Source: Alphaproteobacteria bacterium
Lineage (GTDB): Bacteria; Pseudomonadota; Alphaproteobacteria; Rhodospirillales; Rhodospirillaceae
Assembly (NCBI GenBank): GCA_030604885.1
Contig: JAUVUZ010000002.1
Span: forward strand, 162,631-226,630
Reading direction: 5' to 3'
DNA length: 64,000 bases
A program made the translations under genes and the position numbers. Numbering within the stretch: position 1 is the stretch's first letter; the number at the start of each line of letters is the position of its first letter. The notes below the pieces were generated by a model, which made no database searches, was not told where the DNA came from, and was given only the letters and a program-made list of their open reading frames with translations. Positions 1 through 8,897 of the stretch are shown one piece after another.

Positions 1-102
1 GCGCGCGGCGGCACCCTCTGGACCGAGGTGGCGGGCGACCGGGTGAAGATCGCCGGGCACGCCGTCGCCTTCGCCGAGGGCGTGCTCACCATCCCCGACT
101 GA
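1..102 (+). CDS. PhzF-family isomerase, C-terminal fragment
   Basis: Only the last 33 codons of a gene entering from the left edge are present, read in frame from base 1 to a TGA at 100-102. The residues (RGGTLWTEVAGDRVKIAGHA, followed by VAFAEGVL) resemble the C-terminal strand pair of PhzF-like proteins, which usually ends in a G-D-R-V-x-I-x-G-x-A-V pattern. PhzF proteins are mostly uncharacterised isomerases or epimerases of two hotdog-like halves. The family call rests on this short tail alone; the catalytic part lies outside the window. The stop codon sits against the GGAGG ribosome-binding site of the next gene, so the two are probably co-transcribed. Confidence 0.5.
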   Translation, partial: ARGGTLWTEVAGDRVKIAGHAVAFAEGVLTIPD

Positions 103-113
103 GGAGGCCGACG

Positions 114-614
114 ATGCGGCGTTGCGCGCTTCTGCTGCTGCCCCTGGCGCTCGCCGCCTGCGGCGACGACGGCCGCGACGCGGTGTGCGGGGCGGTGGAC
201 GCCAACCGCGCCCAGTGGCTCCGCGCCGAACGCATCGCCGACGCGGCGGAGCGGGAGCGGGCGCTCTCCGCCGCCGCCGCCGAGGGGCGGGCGCGCCTCG
301 CCAAGGCGGTGGACGCGGGGCGCATCGCGGGGTGGAAGGTGGACGTGATGGCGGTGACCGCCGGGCTGCCGCGCCTCGGCATGGTCAAGTTCGCGCTGCC
401 CTGCGCCGCCACCCTGATCGCGCCGGAACTCAACGCCGAGCCGACCGCCTTCGGCCCCGCCGCCGCGCTCAAGCCGGGCGATTCCGCCACCATCGACGGC
501 GGCTTCGCCCGCTCGCTCGACGGCGCCCTGCCGTTCCTCGAACTCTCGGTCACCGACCGGGGCCTGATGACCGATCCGGAGTTCGTGATCCGCCTGGAAA
601 AGCTCCGCCGCTAA
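114..614 (+). CDS. Small predicted lipoprotein of unknown function
   Basis: A 166-residue protein starting at an ATG that follows GGAGG by a good spacing. The N-terminus is a lipoprotein signal: two arginines, a leucine-rich core and the lipobox LAAC, with Cys16 as the lipidated residue. The mature part is Ala-rich, with a charged helical stretch at about 30-70 and a predicted beta-rich end. I do not recognise a family. It follows the PhzF-like tail by 11 bases and converges on mrp, with only two bases between the stop codons. It is likely anchored in the periplasm by lipid; nothing in the sequence shows what it does. Confidence 0.75.
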   Translation: MRRCALLLLPLALAACGDDGRDAVCGAVDANRAQWLRAERIADAAERERALSAAAAEGRARLAKAVDAGRIAGWKVDVMAVTAGLPRLGMVKFALPCAATLIAPELNAEPTAFGPAAALKPGDSATIDGGFARSLDGALPFLELSVTDRGLMTDPEFVIRLEKLRR

Positions 615-616
615 AC

Positions 617-1711
617 CTATTCGGCGCCGTAGAGGATCGCCTCGGCGATGGCGAGGTAGGCCTTGGCGTGGGGGCCTTCCGGGTCCTTGAGCGCCAGCGG
701 GGTGCCCGCGTCGGCGGCTTCGCGGATCGCCAGGGTGAGCGGCACCGCGCCGAGGAACGGGGTTTCCAGCTCGCGCGCCGCCGCCTGGGCGCCGCCGTGG
801 GAGAAGATGTGCTCGCGGTGGCCGCAGTTGGGGCACTCGTAATAGCTCATGTTCTCGACGATGCCGAACACCGGCACCTCCACCTTGCGGAACATCAGCA
901 GCGCGCGGCGCGCGTCGATCAGCGCCAGGTCCTGCGGCGTCGAGACGATCACCGCGCCCGACAGCGGCGCCTTCTGGCTCATCGTCAACTGGGCGTCGCC
1001 GGTGCCGGGCGGCAGGTCGATCAGCAGCACGTCGAGGGTGCCCCAGTCGACGTCGCGGAACAGTTGTTCGATGGCGCCGGACACCATCGGCCCGCGCCAG
1101 ATCACCGGGGTGTCGGGCGGCAGCAGGAAGCCGATGGAGATCAGCTTCACGCCGTGGGCCATCACCGGGATCATCCTGCCCTCGGCCATCGTCGGCTTGG
1201 CGCCCTCGCAGCCGAACAGGGTGGGGATCGAGGGGCCGTAGATGTCGGCGTCGAGCACGCCCACCTTGAGGCCCTTGCCCGCCAGCGCCAGCGCCAGGTT
1301 GGCGGTGGTGGTGGACTTGCCGACCCCGCCCTTGCCCGAGGCCACCGCCACCACCAGGCCGACGCCCGGCAGTTCGATCTTGCCGCCGGTGGGGTGCTGG
1401 CCGATGCGCGGGCCGGGCTGCGGCGCCTGCGGCGGCGCGGCGGCGCGCTCGGCGGTGAGGATCACGCTGGCGGCGGTCACGCCGGGCACCCGGGCCACCG
1501 CCGCCTCGATCGCGGCGCGGGCGGATTCCAGGCTTTCCGCCTGTTCCGGCCGGGCTTCGAGGGCGAGCAGCACGCGGCCCTCGGCGATGTCGAGGCCCGC
1601 TACCCGGTCGGATGGGTTCCAGTCCGCCACGGTGGCGGCGGGCGCGGCGGCGAACACCGCGCGCAGCACCGCCTCCGCCAGGGCCTCCTTGGGGTCTGAG
1701 GCCGTTGACAC
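617..1711 (-). CDS. apbC: Mrp/ApbC-type iron-sulfur cluster carrier ATPase
   Basis: A 364-residue P-loop NTPase of the Mrp/Nbp35 family, which binds and transfers Fe-S clusters in the cytoplasm. An N-terminal MIP18-like (DUF59) domain covers about residues 5-80. After a proline-rich linker comes the deviant Walker A motif GKGGVGKS in the sequence VAVASGKGGVGKST, then DADIYGPS, then LIDLPPGTGD. A CPNC motif near the C-terminus supplies the two cysteines that hold a bridging cluster in family members. The GTG at 1711 gives the usual family length. The frame stays open further upstream but runs antisense into hflK, so I reject longer starts; the ribosome-binding site at the GTG is weak. It is divergent from the hflK operon. 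Confidence 0.93.
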   Translation of the reverse strand: MSTASDPKEALAEAVLRAVFAAAPAATVADWNPSDRVAGLDIAEGRVLLALEARPEQAESLESARAAIEAAVARVPGVTAASVILTAERAAAPPQAPQPGPRIGQHPTGGKIELPGVGLVVAVASGKGGVGKSTTTANLALALAGKGLKVGVLDADIYGPSIPTLFGCEGAKPTMAEGRMIPVMAHGVKLISIGFLLPPDTPVIWRGPMVSGAIEQLFRDVDWGTLDVLLIDLPPGTGDAQLTMSQKAPLSGAVIVSTPQDLALIDARRALLMFRKVEVPVFGIVENMSYYECPNCGHREHIFSHGGAQAAARELETPFLGAVPLTLAIREAADAGTPLALKDPEGPHAKAYLAIAEAILYGAE

Positions 1712-1780
1712 GCGTGGGGATTGTCCCGATATGCGGGGGAGAAACTTTCGCCAACTCACTTCGGTGGTCCGATCAATCGG

Positions 1781-1808
1781 GTGACAGGGTTCGGTCCTTC
1801 GATATAAG
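1781..1808 (+). promoter_or_regulatory. Candidate promoter of hflK-hflC-degP
   Basis: GTGACA at 1781-1786 and TATAAG at 1803-1808 are separated by 16 bases, a fair match to a housekeeping -35/-10 pair. They lie 66 bases before the hflK start in the gap divergent from mrp. The match was made by eye. Confidence 0.5.
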
Positions 1809-1874
1809 GTCTCGGGGACGGGGCAGGCAAACCCGGAATCCAAAATAAATCCAATCCAGAGGGGACAAGCGACG

Positions 1875-3062
1875 ATGCCCTGGAATACCGGCAGCGGGAA
1901 TGGAGGTGGGCCTTGGGGCGGAGGCAATCCGCCCGGCGGCACGCCGCCCAACAGCCCTTGGGGGAACGGTCCGCGCAAGGGCGGCGGACGCGGGCCGGGG
2001 CAGCAGCCCCCGGATCTCGAGGACATTCTGCGCAAGGGACAGGACCGCATGAAGGGCTGGTTCCCGCGCGGCCCGCAGGGGCCGAAGGCGGTGGTGCTCG
2101 GCCTCGCGCTCCTGGTCGCGGTGTGGGGCGTCACCGGGTTCTACAAGGTTCAGCCGGACGAACAGGGCGTCGAGCTGATGTTCGGCGAGTTCGTCAAGTC
2201 CACCGAGCCGGGCCTGCACTACTGGTTCCCCGCGCCGGTGGGCGACGTGGTGACGGTGTCGGTGACGCAGATCCGCCAGATCAACATCGGTGCCCAGACC
2301 GTCGACGAGAGTCAGCGGCGCTACGGCCAGGTGCAGCGCGCCAGCGACGACCGCCAGGTGCTGACCGCCGACCAGAACGTGGTGGACGCCGACTACTCGG
2401 TGTTCTGGCGCGTCGCCAAGGCCGAGGACTTCCTCTTCAACATCCGCGATCCGGAGGCGACGATCCGCCGCGCCGCCGAGAGCGCGATGCGCGAGGTGGC
2501 CGGGCGTTCGAGCCTCGACGAGCTGATGACCGACCGCAAGGAGGCCCTCCAGGCCGACATGCAGACCCAGCTCCAGGCGCTGCTCGACTACTACGGCGCG
2601 GGCGTCGCCATCACCGGCGTCAAGCTGCTCGCGGTCGACCCGCCGAAGCAGGTGATCGAGGCGTTCCACGACGTCAACAACGCCCGCCAGGACCTCGACC
2701 GCCAGCGCAACGAGGCGAACGCCTACCGCAACGACATCCTGCCGCGCGCCAAGGGCGAGGCGGAAAAGATCCTCCAGGACGCGATGGCCTACCGCGAACG
2801 CCAGGTCAAGGACGCGCAGGGCGAGGCGGACCGCTTCAATTTCGTCTACGACACCTACAAGGCGTCCTCGGGCGTCACCCGCGAGCGCCTCTACCTCGAG
2901 ACGATGCAGGAGGTCCTCACCCGCTCCAACAAGGTGCTGATCGACCCGGCGCAGGGCGGTTCGGGCGTGGTGCCCTACCTGCCGCTGCCGGAAATCCAGA
3001 AGCGTAGCGGCGCACCCGCTCCCGCCAACGTCGCCAACATGCCGAACCGGGGGGCGAAATAA
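1875..3062 (+). CDS. hflK: HflK, FtsH protease modulator subunit
   Basis: A 395-residue SPFH/band-7 protein of the inner membrane. With HflC it forms a large cage around the FtsH protease and limits degradation of membrane proteins. The first 60 residues are the typical Gly/Pro/Asn-rich cytoplasmic tail (MPWNTGSGNGGGPWGGGN), followed by one membrane helix at about 74-92. The band-7 domain starts at FYKVQPDEQGVELMFG, and a long charged helix (about 270-340) leads to a Pro-rich end. The start has GGGGACAAGCGACG just upstream. hflC starts two bases after the stop and degP follows, so this is one operon for membrane and periplasmic protein quality control. Confidence 0.97.
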   Translation: MPWNTGSGNGGGPWGGGNPPGGTPPNSPWGNGPRKGGGRGPGQQPPDLEDILRKGQDRMKGWFPRGPQGPKAVVLGLALLVAVWGVTGFYKVQPDEQGVELMFGEFVKSTEPGLHYWFPAPVGDVVTVSVTQIRQINIGAQTVDESQRRYGQVQRASDDRQVLTADQNVVDADYSVFWRVAKAEDFLFNIRDPEATIRRAAESAMREVAGRSSLDELMTDRKEALQADMQTQLQALLDYYGAGVAITGVKLLAVDPPKQVIEAFHDVNNARQDLDRQRNEANAYRNDILPRAKGEAEKILQDAMAYRERQVKDAQGEADRFNFVYDTYKASSGVTRERLYLETMQEVLTRSNKVLIDPAQGGSGVVPYLPLPEIQKRSGAPAPANVANMPNRGAK

Positions 3063-3063
3063 C

Positions 3064-3927
3064 ATGAACCGTCGTTACGCCGTCTTCGGCCTCGGGGCGC
3101 TGATCGCCCTGTTCGTCGCCGCCAACAGCATGTTCGTGGTGCACCAGACCAAGCAGGCGCTGGTGCTGCAGTTCGGCGACCCGCGCGCCGTCTATCAGGA
3201 ACCGGGCCTCTACTTCAAGCTGCCGTTCATCCAGGAAGTGGCGATGTACGAGAAGCGCATTCTCGACCTCGACCCGGAATCCGAGGAGATGAACCTGCGC
3301 GACCAGCGCCGCATCATCGTCGACCTCTACGCCCGCTACAAGATCACCGACCCGCTGCAGTTCCGCAAATCCGCGGGCAGCGAGGCGGTGCTGCGCGAGC
3401 GCCTGGGCCGCGAGCTCAACAACGCCGTGCGCGTCGAGGTGGCGAAGGTGCTGCTCACCGACATCCTCTCGGAAAAGCGCGCGGCGGTGATGGAGAACAT
3501 CAACAAGGCGATGACGGTGCGCGAGCGCGAGTTCGGCATCGAGGTGATCGACGTCCGCATCGGCCGCACCGAACTGCCGAAGGACACCGCCGACGCCCTC
3601 TACAACCGCATGCGCTCCGACCGCTTCGCCGAGGCCGCCCGCTACCGCGCCGACGGCGCCGAGCTGAAGGCCCGCATCCAGGCGGAGGCGGACCGCGAGC
3701 GCACCGTGATCCTCGCCGAGGCCCGCCGCCAGGCGGTGGCGATGCGCGGCGAGGGCGACGCGGAGCGCAACCAGATTCTCGGCGCCGCCTACGGCCGCGA
3801 CCCGGAATTCTTCGCGTTCTACCGCTCCATGGAGGCGTACCGCGAATCCCTCGGCACCGACACCACCCTGGTGCTGTCGCCGGATTCCCACTTCTTCCGC
3901 TACTTCGGGCGGATGGGCGGCAAGTAA
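3064..3927 (+). CDS. hflC: HflC, FtsH protease modulator subunit
   Basis: A 287-residue SPFH/band-7 protein and partner of HflK in the HflKC complex that surrounds FtsH. It has one N-terminal membrane helix (about residues 5-24), then the band-7 fold beginning at MFVVHQTKQALVLQFGDPRA. The helical arm is rich in Arg, Glu and Ala (about 190-240), with the typical AEADRERTVILAEARRQA pattern. It ends in the family-like FFRYFGRMGGK. The ATG lies two bases after the hflK stop, which suggests translational coupling. Length and both ends match the family, with no truncation. Confidence 0.97.
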   Translation: MNRRYAVFGLGALIALFVAANSMFVVHQTKQALVLQFGDPRAVYQEPGLYFKLPFIQEVAMYEKRILDLDPESEEMNLRDQRRIIVDLYARYKITDPLQFRKSAGSEAVLRERLGRELNNAVRVEVAKVLLTDILSEKRAAVMENINKAMTVREREFGIEVIDVRIGRTELPKDTADALYNRMRSDRFAEAARYRADGAELKARIQAEADRERTVILAEARRQAVAMRGEGDAERNQILGAAYGRDPEFFAFYRSMEAYRESLGTDTTLVLSPDSHFFRYFGRMGGK

Positions 3928-3949
3928 GATCAGACGGAGGTTACGCATA

Positions 3950-5482
3950 GTGTCGGATCCGCAACTGACGACCCGCGGGCGCCGGGGCTTCGGCCCCGGC
4001 CTCCGCGCCTGGGTGCGCGCGCTCGGCGTGCTGGCGATCGTCCTGATGGCGGCGCCGCTGCCGGCCCTCGCCCGGCCCGCGCCGGACAGCTTCGCCGATT
4101 TGGCGGACAGGCTGCTGCCCGCGGTGGTCAACATCTCCACCACCCACGACGCGGAGAGCGCCGAGCCGCTGATTCCCGGCCTGCCGCAGTTGCCGCCCGG
4201 TTCGCCGTTCGAGGAGTTCTTCAAGGACTACTTCGAGCGCTTCCAGAACCAGCAGCCGCCCGGCGCCAACCCGGCGCCGAAGCGCAAGACCCGCTCCCTC
4301 GGCTCGGGCTTCGTGATCAGCGCCAAGGGCCTGATCGTCACCAACAACCACGTCATCGACGAGGCGACGGAAATCGTCGTGGCGTTCCACGACGGCCGCG
4401 AGGCCCCCGCCAAGCTGGTGGGCCGCGACGCCAAGTCGGACATCGCGCTGTTGCAGGTGGAGCCGAAGGCCGACCTGCCGTTCGTCGAGTTCGGCGATTC
4501 CGACAAGGCCCGGGTGGGCGACTGGGTGCTGGCGATCGGCAACCCCTTCGGCCTGGGCGGCAGCGTCACCGCGGGCATCGTCTCGGCGCGCGGGCGCGAC
4601 ATCAACGCCGGTCCCTACGACGACTTCATCCAGACCGACGCCTCGATCAACCGGGGCAACTCGGGCGGGCCGATGTTCGACATGGACGGCAAGGTGATCG
4701 GCGTCAACTCGATGATCTTCTCGCCCTCGGGCGGCTCGGTGGGCATCGGTTTCGCGATTCCGGCGCGCACCGTGCAGCAGGTGATCCGCGACATCCAGCA
4801 ATACGGCCACGCGCGGCGCGGCTGGCTGGGCGTTACCATCCAGCAGGTCACCGAAGACATCGCCGAAAGCCTCGGCATGGATCACCCGGTCGGCGCCCTG
4901 GTGCAGGGCGTGCAGTCGGGCAGCCCGGCCGCCGAGGCGGGCATCGAGGAGGGCGACGTGATCGTCTCCTTCGACGGCAAGGCGATCGAGGAAATGCGCC
5001 GTTTGCCGCGCATCGTCGCGGAGACCGAGATCGGCAAGTCGGCGACCGTCGAGCTGGTCCGCAACGGCAAGCGCATGACCAAGAAGGTCAAGGTCGGCGA
5101 GCTTCAGGACGAGATCAAGGCGGCGGAAGCGGCCAAGCGCCCCGCCCCCGGCAAGTCCACCGGCCCGGCGGCGGAGGTCAAGACCCTCGGCCTCACCGTC
5201 ACCGCGCTCACCCCGCAGATGCGCGAGAAGTACGGCGTCGGCGACGACGTCAAGGGCGTGGTGGTGATCTCCGTCGAGGCGGGCGGCCAGGCCGCCGACA
5301 AGGGCGTGCAGCCCGGCATGGTGATCGAGGCGGTGACGCAGCGCCCGGTGACCACGCCGGACGACCTGCGGGCGGGAATCGAGTCCGCGCGCAAGGCGGG
5401 CCGCCAGTCGGTGCTGTTGCAGGTGCGCCTGGGCGACCGCAAGCGCTTCCTCGCGCTGCGCATCGACGACGCCAAGAAATAA
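3950..5482 (+). CDS. degP: Do-family periplasmic serine protease/chaperone (DegP type)
   Basis: A 510-residue HtrA protein that degrades or refolds damaged envelope proteins. It starts at GTG with ACGGAGG nine bases upstream. A hydrophobic signal segment (about 23-40) ends in ALARP. The trypsin-like domain shows the full triad: His134 in TNNHVID, Asp164 in KSDIALLQV and Ser238 in RGNSGGPMF. Two PDZ domains follow, at about 290-385 and 405-505. It is the third gene of the hflK-hflC-degP operon, 22 bases after hflC. DegP, DegQ and MucD cannot be separated from sequence alone, so the symbol is the generic one. A hairpin follows it. Confidence 0.95.
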   Translation: MSDPQLTTRGRRGFGPGLRAWVRALGVLAIVLMAAPLPALARPAPDSFADLADRLLPAVVNISTTHDAESAEPLIPGLPQLPPGSPFEEFFKDYFERFQNQQPPGANPAPKRKTRSLGSGFVISAKGLIVTNNHVIDEATEIVVAFHDGREAPAKLVGRDAKSDIALLQVEPKADLPFVEFGDSDKARVGDWVLAIGNPFGLGGSVTAGIVSARGRDINAGPYDDFIQTDASINRGNSGGPMFDMDGKVIGVNSMIFSPSGGSVGIGFAIPARTVQQVIRDIQQYGHARRGWLGVTIQQVTEDIAESLGMDHPVGALVQGVQSGSPAAEAGIEEGDVIVSFDGKAIEEMRRLPRIVAETEIGKSATVELVRNGKRMTKKVKVGELQDEIKAAEAAKRPAPGKSTGPAAEVKTLGLTVTALTPQMREKYGVGDDVKGVVVISVEAGGQAADKGVQPGMVIEAVTQRPVTTPDDLRAGIESARKAGRQSVLLQVRLGDRKRFLALRIDDAKK

Positions 5483-5512
5483 CCCTCCGCCCCACGGGGT
5501 GCGCGGGTGCGA

Positions 5513-5536
5513 GGCCGGGGGAGACCCCGGCCTTTC
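5513..5536 (+). terminator. Rho-independent terminator after degP
   Basis: GGCCGGGG and CCCCGGCC form a perfect 8-bp stem around a GAGA tetraloop, followed by TTTCGCTT. It lies 31 bases after the degP stop and just before holC. Confidence 0.7.
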
Positions 5537-5568
5537 GCTTGCCCGCCGCGCCGTGGTATGACGGAGCC

Positions 5569-6033
5569 ATGGCGCGAATCGATTTCTACCACTTGCAGAA
5601 ATGGCCCCTCGAACGGGCGCTGCCCGAACTCCTCGAACGGGTGCTGGCGCGCGGCCTGCGCGCGGTGGTGACCACCGGCTCGGCGGACCGGGCGAAGGAT
5701 CTCGACGCGCTGCTCTGGACCTATGCCGACGACTCCTGGCTGCCGCACGCCGCCAAGGGCGGCGCCGAGCCCGCCGAGCAGCCGGTGTGGATCACCGACG
5801 AAGCCGAAAACCCCAACGCCGCCAACGTTCTCGTCATCACCGAGGGGGCGGATTTCCTCGATCCCGCCGGGTTCGAACGCTGCCTCGACATTTTCGACGG
5901 CGCGGTGCCCGACGACGTGGAGTCGGCGCGCCGCCGCTGGACCCGGCTGCGCGACGCCGGGCACGATCTCAGCTATTGGCAGCAGGACGAGAACGGACGC
6001 TGGACGCAGAAGGCGAATTCGGCCAAAAGCTGA
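5569..6033 (+). CDS. holC: DNA polymerase III subunit chi
   Basis: A 154-residue HolC protein. Chi sits in the clamp-loader complex and contacts single-strand-binding protein during replication. The N-terminus MARIDFYHLQKWPLERALPE is typical of alphaproteobacterial HolC, as are the central VWITDEAENPNAANVLVIT and the C-terminal region ending in DLSYWQQDENGRW. I chose the ATG at 5569, directly after ACGGAGCC, over an in-frame start 30 bases earlier because the family begins with this M-x-x-I-D-F-Y pattern. It stands alone after the degP terminator. Confidence 0.9.
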   Translation: MARIDFYHLQKWPLERALPELLERVLARGLRAVVTTGSADRAKDLDALLWTYADDSWLPHAAKGGAEPAEQPVWITDEAENPNAANVLVITEGADFLDPAGFERCLDIFDGAVPDDVESARRRWTRLRDAGHDLSYWQQDENGRWTQKANSAKS

Positions 6034-6129
6034 TAAACCGGGTGAGGGCGGCACGGCACGAAGGCGGCCCCGTCCCGGAAAGGTTCCCGAGAAGCGGAAC
6101 CCGTGGGGATCGAGGGAAAGGACGCGGCG

Positions 6130-7836
6130 ATGTCGAACCGACGCGCGGCATTCGAGGTGCAGGTTCTGGTCGCCAAGAACTGGACGGTCAAGAACCTCTA
6201 CGACGACGAGGACGCCGCCAGGCAGGCGTCCGAGGCCGAACTCAAGTCCGGCCGGGTCGAGGGCGTGCGCGTCTACCGGTTGTGGAAGCGGGTGGACGGC
6301 GAACACGCGGAAAAGCTGGTGTTCGAGAAGATGGGCGCGGTCAAGCCGCTGCGCGACGTACGCGTCACCCCCGTCGACAGCGCGCCGATGTGCCGCGAAG
6401 AGGCGGATTTCCTCGGCCACGAGAGCCTCGCGCTGATGGCGCGGCTGTTCCGCAAGTATCTCGACGAAACCTGCCTCACCCCCACCGAGGTGCTGCACGT
6501 CTGGCGCGAGTATCAGCGCGCGTGGGACACCGAATCCATCGTCATGTCCGGCGTCGACCGGGTCGCCCTGGTGCAGACCCGCGGCTCGGAGATCGCCCCC
6601 AAGACCCGCGCCGACGAGATCTATCGCGCCGTCGAGGGCATCGGCGCCCGCGCCCGCCGCGCCGACCGCCGCAAGGACCTGCCGCGCCGGGTCGGCGCCA
6701 GCTTCGGCGCGGTGTTGCGCGCCGAGGGAGACGCCGACCCGTTCGACGGCGTCTTCGCCGCCCACGTGGTGCTGGCGCGCGACCTTTCCGAGCGCCGCGA
6801 TTGGCTCGGCAAGCTCGAACGGCTGGGGGAACTGCTGGCCGCCGAAACCGACGCGGAGGCCCGCGGCGTTCTCGATTCCGTCGCCGCCCAGGTGTTCATG
6901 AGCCGCGACGTGCTGATCGACGCCCTCGGGCCGCGCTCCAACCTCGCCGCCGCCATCGACGCGCTGCTGCCGCTGCTGGCGGGCGGCGCGCCCGCCTTCG
7001 ACGCCGCGCTGCCGCGCCGCGAGGTGTTCGTGCGCGGGCTGGCCGGCGGCGCCCTGCCGCTGCTGCGCGCCACCCTGGTGGAGCGCTGCCTGAAGATGAT
7101 CGCCGGGCCGGGCGAACTCTCCCGTTTCGACGCCAGCCGCGAGGATGCCTGCTTCCGCGCCCTCGCCAACCGCCTCGTCGGCCCCGCCGGCGTGCTGGAG
7201 GGGGAGGCGGGGGCCGCCGCGCTGCTGGAGCGGGCCGCCACCTTCGTCGTCGAGGGCGGCGTCACCGGCCGCAAGCGCGCCCTCGACTGGCTGCTGATGG
7301 CGCTGGAGGGCGCGCCGCGCCGCATCGCGCTGCTGCGCTGCCTCGACGCGCCGCTGACCCGCGAGCCGGAGGTGCGGGTGGCGCTGTTCGAGGCGCTCAA
7401 GCGCACCGTCGGCGGCGCCACGCTCGCCGATCTCGCCCCCGGCGCCGACGACCCGCTGGCGCCGCTCGCCGCCGCCGCCGAGCTTTCGCGCTGGCTGGCG
7501 TCGCGCTTTCCGCCCAAGGCGGCGGAGCCGCTGTGCGCGCGGCTCGACGGCCTGTCCGCCGAGCATCTCCTCGTCCACCGCGTCATCGAGCGCATCGACC
7601 GGCCCGACTTCGGCCTCGCCCAGCGCGCGACGCGGTTGCTCAGCTTCCTGCTTTCCGGCACCTTGACCGAGGGCCGGGCGACGGAGCTGGCGCGCGGGCG
7701 CATCCGCGACCATCTCAGGCGTCCCGATTTCGTCGAGGCGTTCGCCGTCGGCTTCGCCGACGCCGCCGCCTGCGAACGGGGCCTGAGGGAGCTGCACGCG
7801 CTGATGACCCGCGCGGGCATCTCGGCCGACGCGTAA
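6130..7836 (+). CDS. Uncharacterised 568-residue cytoplasmic protein
   Basis: I do not recognise a named family. The start at 6130 is preceded by GGGAAAGGA; an in-frame GTG 27 bases earlier has no better site. The first 70 residues look like a small alpha/beta module (FEVQVLVAKNWTVKNLYDDE). The remaining 500 residues are almost entirely helical, rich in Ala, Leu and Arg, with short helix pairs that could form an ARM- or HEAT-like solenoid. No signal peptide, membrane helix or nucleotide-binding motif is visible. It is followed 18 bases later by a small membrane protein on the same strand, so the two may work together. Codon use matches the neighbours, so it looks native, not acquired. Confidence 0.7.
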   Translation: MSNRRAAFEVQVLVAKNWTVKNLYDDEDAARQASEAELKSGRVEGVRVYRLWKRVDGEHAEKLVFEKMGAVKPLRDVRVTPVDSAPMCREEADFLGHESLALMARLFRKYLDETCLTPTEVLHVWREYQRAWDTESIVMSGVDRVALVQTRGSEIAPKTRADEIYRAVEGIGARARRADRRKDLPRRVGASFGAVLRAEGDADPFDGVFAAHVVLARDLSERRDWLGKLERLGELLAAETDAEARGVLDSVAAQVFMSRDVLIDALGPRSNLAAAIDALLPLLAGGAPAFDAALPRREVFVRGLAGGALPLLRATLVERCLKMIAGPGELSRFDASREDACFRALANRLVGPAGVLEGEAGAAALLERAATFVVEGGVTGRKRALDWLLMALEGAPRRIALLRCLDAPLTREPEVRVALFEALKRTVGGATLADLAPGADDPLAPLAAAAELSRWLASRFPPKAAEPLCARLDGLSAEHLLVHRVIERIDRPDFGLAQRATRLLSFLLSGTLTEGRATELARGRIRDHLRRPDFVEAFAVGFADAAACERGLRELHALMTRAGISADA

Positions 7837-7854
7837 CGATCGGAAGGATGGGGA

Positions 7855-8265
7855 ATGCTGACTGCGGTGGTGGTGGTGCTCGTGCTGGTGTTCGGCCTCG
7901 GCGTCGCGATGGCGGCGCGCTATTTCCCCGACCGGCGGCGCATGCCCGCCAGCCCCGACGTCGCCCGTTTCGTCGGCGAGGTGCGCAGCCGCAAGCTGTT
8001 CGGCCCCGAGGGCTGCGACGACCCGGGCATCCGCAGCCTCGCCGCCGCCTACGGCTTTCGCGTCGTCGACCGCGACGGCACCATCCTCAAGCTGCGCCGC
8101 GACCTGTGGGCCAAGTTCAAGAGCTTGAGCGCGGGCGGGCGGCTGCTCGGCATCCTGCTGTTCCCGCTCTCCGTCACCTTCGCCGCCGGGCTGCTGACGG
8201 GCCTGGGTTGGCGCCGCGGCTACGACGAACTCGTCCACCTGGATTCGGTGGCGCGGGGTTTCTAG
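7855..8265 (+). CDS. Small membrane protein of unknown function
   Basis: A 136-residue protein with a strongly hydrophobic N-terminal helix (MLTAVVVVLVLVFGLGVAMA), a soluble middle of about 65 residues and a second hydrophobic segment at about 98-117. It resembles no family I know. A purine-rich GGAAGGATGGGG precedes the ATG. It lies 18 bases after the 568-residue gene and is likely co-transcribed with it. Its TAG stop overlaps the TAG stop of the convergent acetyltransferase in a shared CTAG. Confidence 0.65.
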   Translation: MLTAVVVVLVLVFGLGVAMAARYFPDRRRMPASPDVARFVGEVRSRKLFGPEGCDDPGIRSLAAAYGFRVVDRDGTILKLRRDLWAKFKSLSAGGRLLGILLFPLSVTFAAGLLTGLGWRRGYDELVHLDSVARGF

Positions 8266-8879
8266 TCGGTCGTTTCGGTGTCGTGACGTTCCAACTGCCA
8301 TTGCAGGTGACGGCGCACCGCGGGCCATTCGGCGGCGACGATGGAATAGACGCAGGTGTCGCGCAAGGAGCCGTCCTTGGCGCGCTGGTGGGCGCGCAGC
8401 ACGCCGTCGAGCTTCGCCCCCAGGCGCTCGATGGCGCGGCGGCTCTGCTGGTTGAGAAAATGGGTGCGCAGTTCCACCGCCGGGCAGCCGTAGACCTCGA
8501 AGGCGTGGCCCAGCAGCAGCAGCTTGGCCTCGGTGTTGAGGCCGGTGCGGTGGACCGAGGCCGCATACCAGGTGGAGCCGATCTCGACCCGGGGCAGGGC
8601 GGCGTCCACGTTCATGAAGGTGGTCATGCCGACGATCCGGCCGGAGCGGCGGTCCGCCACCGTGAAGGGCAGCATCGTGCCCGCCTTCAGCAGCTCCAGC
8701 CGCCGCGCGATTTCCGCCGACATCGCCTCGGGCGCGGGGACGCTGGTGTACCACAGCTTCCACAGCTCGCCATCCCGCGCCGCCGCCACCAGGGCGTCGT
8801 GGTGCTCGGGCGCGAGCGGCAGGAGTTCGACGATGCGGCCGCGCAAGGCCTCGGGAAGCGGAAGCGGGGGTGCGGACAT
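8262..8879 (-). CDS. GNAT-family N-acetyltransferase (RimJ/RimL-like)
   Basis: A 205-residue protein of the GNAT fold that would move an acetyl group from acetyl-CoA to an amine. The layout matches the Acetyltransf_3 (RimJ/RimL) branch: an opening GRIVELLPLAPEHHDALVAA strand-helix pair, the central GRIVGMTTFMNVDAALPRVE and EIGSTWYA, then the CoA-binding side LNTEAKLLLLGHAFE, and a late VELRTHFLNQQSRRAIERLG. Ribosomal-protein acetylation is only one of several roles of this branch, so the substrate is unknown. The GntR regulator lies 18 bases upstream on the same strand and may be co-transcribed. Confidence 0.85.
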   Translation of the reverse strand: MSAPPLPLPEALRGRIVELLPLAPEHHDALVAAARDGELWKLWYTSVPAPEAMSAEIARRLELLKAGTMLPFTVADRRSGRIVGMTTFMNVDAALPRVEIGSTWYAASVHRTGLNTEAKLLLLGHAFEVYGCPAVELRTHFLNQQSRRAIERLGAKLDGVLRAHQRAKDGSLRDTCVYSIVAAEWPAVRRHLQWQLERHDTETTD

Positions 8880-8897
8880 CGGAGTCTCCTGGCGGGC

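Noticed and set aside
1712..2134. N-terminal extension of the Mrp/ApbC frame
   Set aside because: The frame stays open but lies antisense to the start of hflK, and its Pro/Gly-rich residues are the mirror of the HflK tail. The family starts near the GTG at 1711.
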